15,037 bases of DNA from DALYJJ01 sp031969915 (GTDB taxonomy: Bacteria > Acidobacteriota > Terriglobia > Bryobacterales > Bryobacteraceae). Location of the stretch: the NCBI GenBank assembly GCA_031969915.1, contig DALYJJ010000137.1, forward strand, positions 1 through 15,037. Reading direction: 5' to 3'. Every line of letters starts with the position of its first letter. The first letter of the stretch is position 1. A model generated the notes under the pieces. It was not told the DNA's origin, ran no database searches, and was given only the letters and a program-made list of their open reading frames with translations. Both the position numbers and the translations under genes were made by a program. Shown piece after piece: positions 13,277 to 15,037 of the stretch.

Positions 13277-13999
13277 ATGATCACCCGCAGAGCCTTGCTC
13301 GCCGGGCTCGCCCATTCTGTCGCGGCGTCCAACGTGCGCACGCCCGTCCTGGTTGAGCTCTTCACCTCCCAGGGATGCTCGAGCTGCCCGCCCGCCGATC
13401 GCCTGCTCGAACGGCTGGACCGCGAGCAGCCGGTGGCCGGGGCGGACGTTCTGGTCCTCAGCGAGCACGTCGACTACTGGAACTACCTCGGTTGGACGGA
13501 CCCCTTCTCTTCGCCGGCCTTCAGCGCCCGGCAGCAGCGATATGTTGAGCGGTTCCGGTTGGAGAGCGCCTACACGCCGCAGATGGTGGTCGACGGAGCC
13601 TCGCAGTTTGTGGGCAGCGACGCGCGGCGCGCGGAGGCGGCGATCGCAGAAGCGGCCGGGCGCCCGAAAAAGGCGCTGCGTCTCGAACTCCGCGGGCCCG
13701 CGCTGTCGTTCTTCGTGGAGCAGCCGGCGGCCGGTGAGGCGGTGATCGTCGCTTTGGCTCGCGAGACCGCCTCCGTCGGCGTTGGGCGCGGCGAGAACGC
13801 GGGCCGCCAACTGCGCCACGTCGCGGTCGCGGAGAAGCTCATCGAAACCGGGCGCTCTCAAGGCGAGGTGAACCTTCGGCGGGAGCGCTTCGACGGCTAT
13901 CGGATCGTCGCCTTCGCCCAGGACCGCACCGGCCGGATCACCGCCGCGGCGCGCGCTACCATGTCACGAGATGTGCAGGAACATTCGGCCGCTCTTTAA
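13277..13999 (+). CDS. DUF1223 family protein (thioredoxin-fold-like, exported or membrane-associated)
   Basis: The 240-residue product has the signature VLVELFTSQGCSSCPPADRLLERL (residues 24-47 by position), in which Cys-Ser-Ser-Cys occupies the place of a thioredoxin-type active site. It is followed by LSEHVDYWNYLGWTDPFSS and YTPQMVVDG, both typical of DUF1223. Biochemistry of this family is not established; the fold suggests a thiol/redox role. The N-terminus has TRRALLAGLAHSVAAS, a short twin-arginine-like signal. The ATG at 13277 is preceded by no strong Shine-Dalgarno. It lies 38 nt after the TPR gene, and its last 29 nt overlap the next gene, so at least these two are co-transcribed. 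Confidence 0.85.
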   Translation: MITRRALLAGLAHSVAASNVRTPVLVELFTSQGCSSCPPADRLLERLDREQPVAGADVLVLSEHVDYWNYLGWTDPFSSPAFSARQQRYVERFRLESAYTPQMVVDGASQFVGSDARRAEAAIAEAAGRPKKALRLELRGPALSFFVEQPAAGEAVIVALARETASVGVGRGENAGRQLRHVAVAEKLIETGRSQGEVNLRRERFDGYRIVAFAQDRTGRITAAARATMSRDVQEHSAAL

Positions 14000-14249
14000 C
14001 TTCGATCCTCCGGCCACAGCGGAGGAAGTCCGCGCGGCGGCGCTCCAGTTCGTCCGCAAGATCAGCGGATTCCAGAAGCCTTCGAAGGCCAATGAAGCGG
14101 CCTTTGCGGCGGCGGTGGACGAAGTGGCTTCCGTCGCTACGCGATTGATGGAGGGCCTGGAGACCGCCGCGCCGCGGCGCAACCGGGACGTGGAGGCGGC
14201 GAAGGCGCGCGCCCGCTTCCAGGCCTCCCGCTCTAGGGCTCCAGGATGA
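13971..14249 (+). CDS. DUF2277 family small protein
   Basis: The 92-residue protein begins MCRNIRPLFNFDPPATAEEV, followed by AALQFVRKISGFQKPSKANE and AVDEVASVATRLMEGL. It ends in a basic DVEAAKARARFQASRSR tail. This is the whole conserved architecture of DUF2277, a widespread small cytoplasmic family of unknown function. Because MCRNI is the conserved family N-terminus, the ATG at 13971 is secure. The 29-nt overlap with the DUF1223 gene (different frame) is therefore real, implying translational coupling. Its 3' end also overlaps the convergent dehydrogenase gene by 17 nt, so the two transcripts must be antisense there. Confidence 0.88.
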   Translation: MCRNIRPLFNFDPPATAEEVRAAALQFVRKISGFQKPSKANEAAFAAAVDEVASVATRLMEGLETAAPRRNRDVEAAKARARFQASRSRAPG

Positions 14250-15037
14250 CCTTCATCAGGTTCGGTTCGTGCGCGTAGAGGCGGTCGAACCAGCTTGGGC
14301 CGTCGGCCAGCGGGGCTTTCGCGGAGATCAGCGGCGCGACTTTGATGGCCTGCGACGCCATTAGGTCAATGCAGGCCGGGTACTCGCCCGAGGAGGCGCA
14401 GGAGCCTTGCAGGCGGATCTGCCGCGTGACCACGGATTGCAGCGCGAGCTCAATCTTCGGCGTGATGTTCCCCACCAGAGTCACCGTGCCGCCCTTGCGG
14501 ACGCTGTCGAGCGCGGTCTTGATCGGCTCCGTCGCGCCCACCACTTCCATCGCGATCTCCGCGCCGCGCCCGCCAGTGAGGTCGCGCACCAGTTGCGGCA
14601 CGTTGTCGCGCCGCGGATTCGCGGTGTCGGTCGCGCCCAGCGTCTTCGCCATTTCGAGCTTGTGATCTTCCAGGTCCACCGCCACGATGCGCCCGGCGCC
14701 CGCCAGCCGCAGCGACTGGATCACTAGTAACCCGATCATGCCCGAGCCCACCACTACCGCTGCATCGTTCAGCTTGATGGGCGTGATGCCCACGGCGTGC
14801 ACGGCGATCGAAACCGCCTCGATCATCGCGGCATGCTCGAAGGGCAGCGTCTCGGGAAGCCGGTAGCAGATCTGGCGTGGGACGGCGACGTACTCTGCAA
14901 ACGCTCCGTGCCGCCGGTAGTCGCCGCAGGAGACGCCGAGCACCTGGCGGTTGTCGCAGAGGTTGATGTCGCCGCGCCGGCAGAACCAGCAGCCGCCGCA
15001 CGAAACGGTGGAGTCCATTGTGACGCGGTCGCCTTCG
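14233..15037 (-). CDS. Zinc-dependent medium-chain alcohol/polyol dehydrogenase, 5' end cut off by window
   Basis: NAD(P)-dependent dehydrogenase of the threonine/sorbitol dehydrogenase-like MDR family. The visible part starts EGDRVTMDSTVSCGGCWFC, and the open frame continues to the window edge. The Met at 15016-15018 is therefore internal and the N-terminus with the catalytic-zinc Cys is missing. The structural zinc ligands are the four cysteines of CGGCWFCRRGDINLC. The Rossmann motif is VVGSGMIGLL with an acidic residue at the end of the second strand (VAVDLEDHKLEMAKTLGA), which favours NAD. GGRGAEIAMEVVGA and GGTVTLVGNI complete the fold. The substrate cannot be told. It runs convergent to, and overlaps by 17 nt, the DUF2277 gene, with no terminator between them. 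Confidence 0.93.
   Translation of the reverse strand, partial: EGDRVTMDSTVSCGGCWFCRRGDINLCDNRQVLGVSCGDYRRHGAFAEYVAVPRQICYRLPETLPFEHAAMIEAVSIAVHAVGITPIKLNDAAVVVGSGMIGLLVIQSLRLAGAGRIVAVDLEDHKLEMAKTLGATDTANPRRDNVPQLVRDLTGGRGAEIAMEVVGATEPIKTALDSVRKGGTVTLVGNITPKIELALQSVVTRQIRLQGSCASSGEYPACIDLMASQAIKVAPLISAKAPLADGPSWFDRLYAHEPNLMKVILEP

Noticed and set aside
15016..15018. Methionine codon as the start of the dehydrogenase.
   Set aside because: The open frame continues upstream as EGDRVT, conserved in the family just before the structural zinc site, so the gene is truncated by the window edge.

Overview
The window looks like a GC-rich chromosomal segment of a Gram-negative bacterium. The most likely source is an acidobacterium of the Bryobacterales/Solibacter type. 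This rests on the gene complement (short EF-Ts, S2 with an acidic tail, PEP-CTERM proteins, a large TPR lipoprotein, many exported proteins) and is an inference; no rRNA is present to settle it.

Left part (1-3290, minus strand): the classical ribosomal/translation cluster rplM-rpsI-rpsB-tsf-pyrH, reading right to left, with pyrH cut by the window edge. A promoter with a perfect TTGACA box lies upstream of rplM. The rpsI-rpsB gap carries two hairpins and three copies of a 9-mer, and the rpsB-tsf gap carries a perfect 10-bp hairpin. Both are candidate control points.

Next (3290-5452, minus strand): three closely spaced genes that probably form one unit. They encode a stand-alone degenerate receiver-like protein, an exported protein of unknown function, and a PLP-dependent D-serine dehydratase/D-threonine aldolase-like enzyme whose start overlaps the preceding stop (ATGA). 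Divergent from them is ispG (plus strand), an essential iron-sulfur enzyme of the MEP isoprenoid pathway, with an extended -10 promoter.

Middle (6904-13238, plus strand): a cell-surface/secretion block. It holds a secreted subtilisin-like protease with two Ig-like domains behind a long structured leader, two tandem paralogous PEP-CTERM proteins each with its own promoter and strong intrinsic terminator, and a 762-residue TPR lipoprotein like those accompanying PEP-CTERM/exosortase systems. A CTAGTAC element lies upstream of the protease and of both PEP-CTERM genes. In the two PEP-CTERM genes it sits exactly 48 nt from the predicted -35 box. No exosortase gene is present here.

Right end (13277-15037): a DUF1223 thioredoxin-fold-like protein, overlapped by a small DUF2277 protein, converging on a zinc-dependent medium-chain dehydrogenase that runs off the window. 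No tRNA, rRNA, CRISPR array or transposase was seen.
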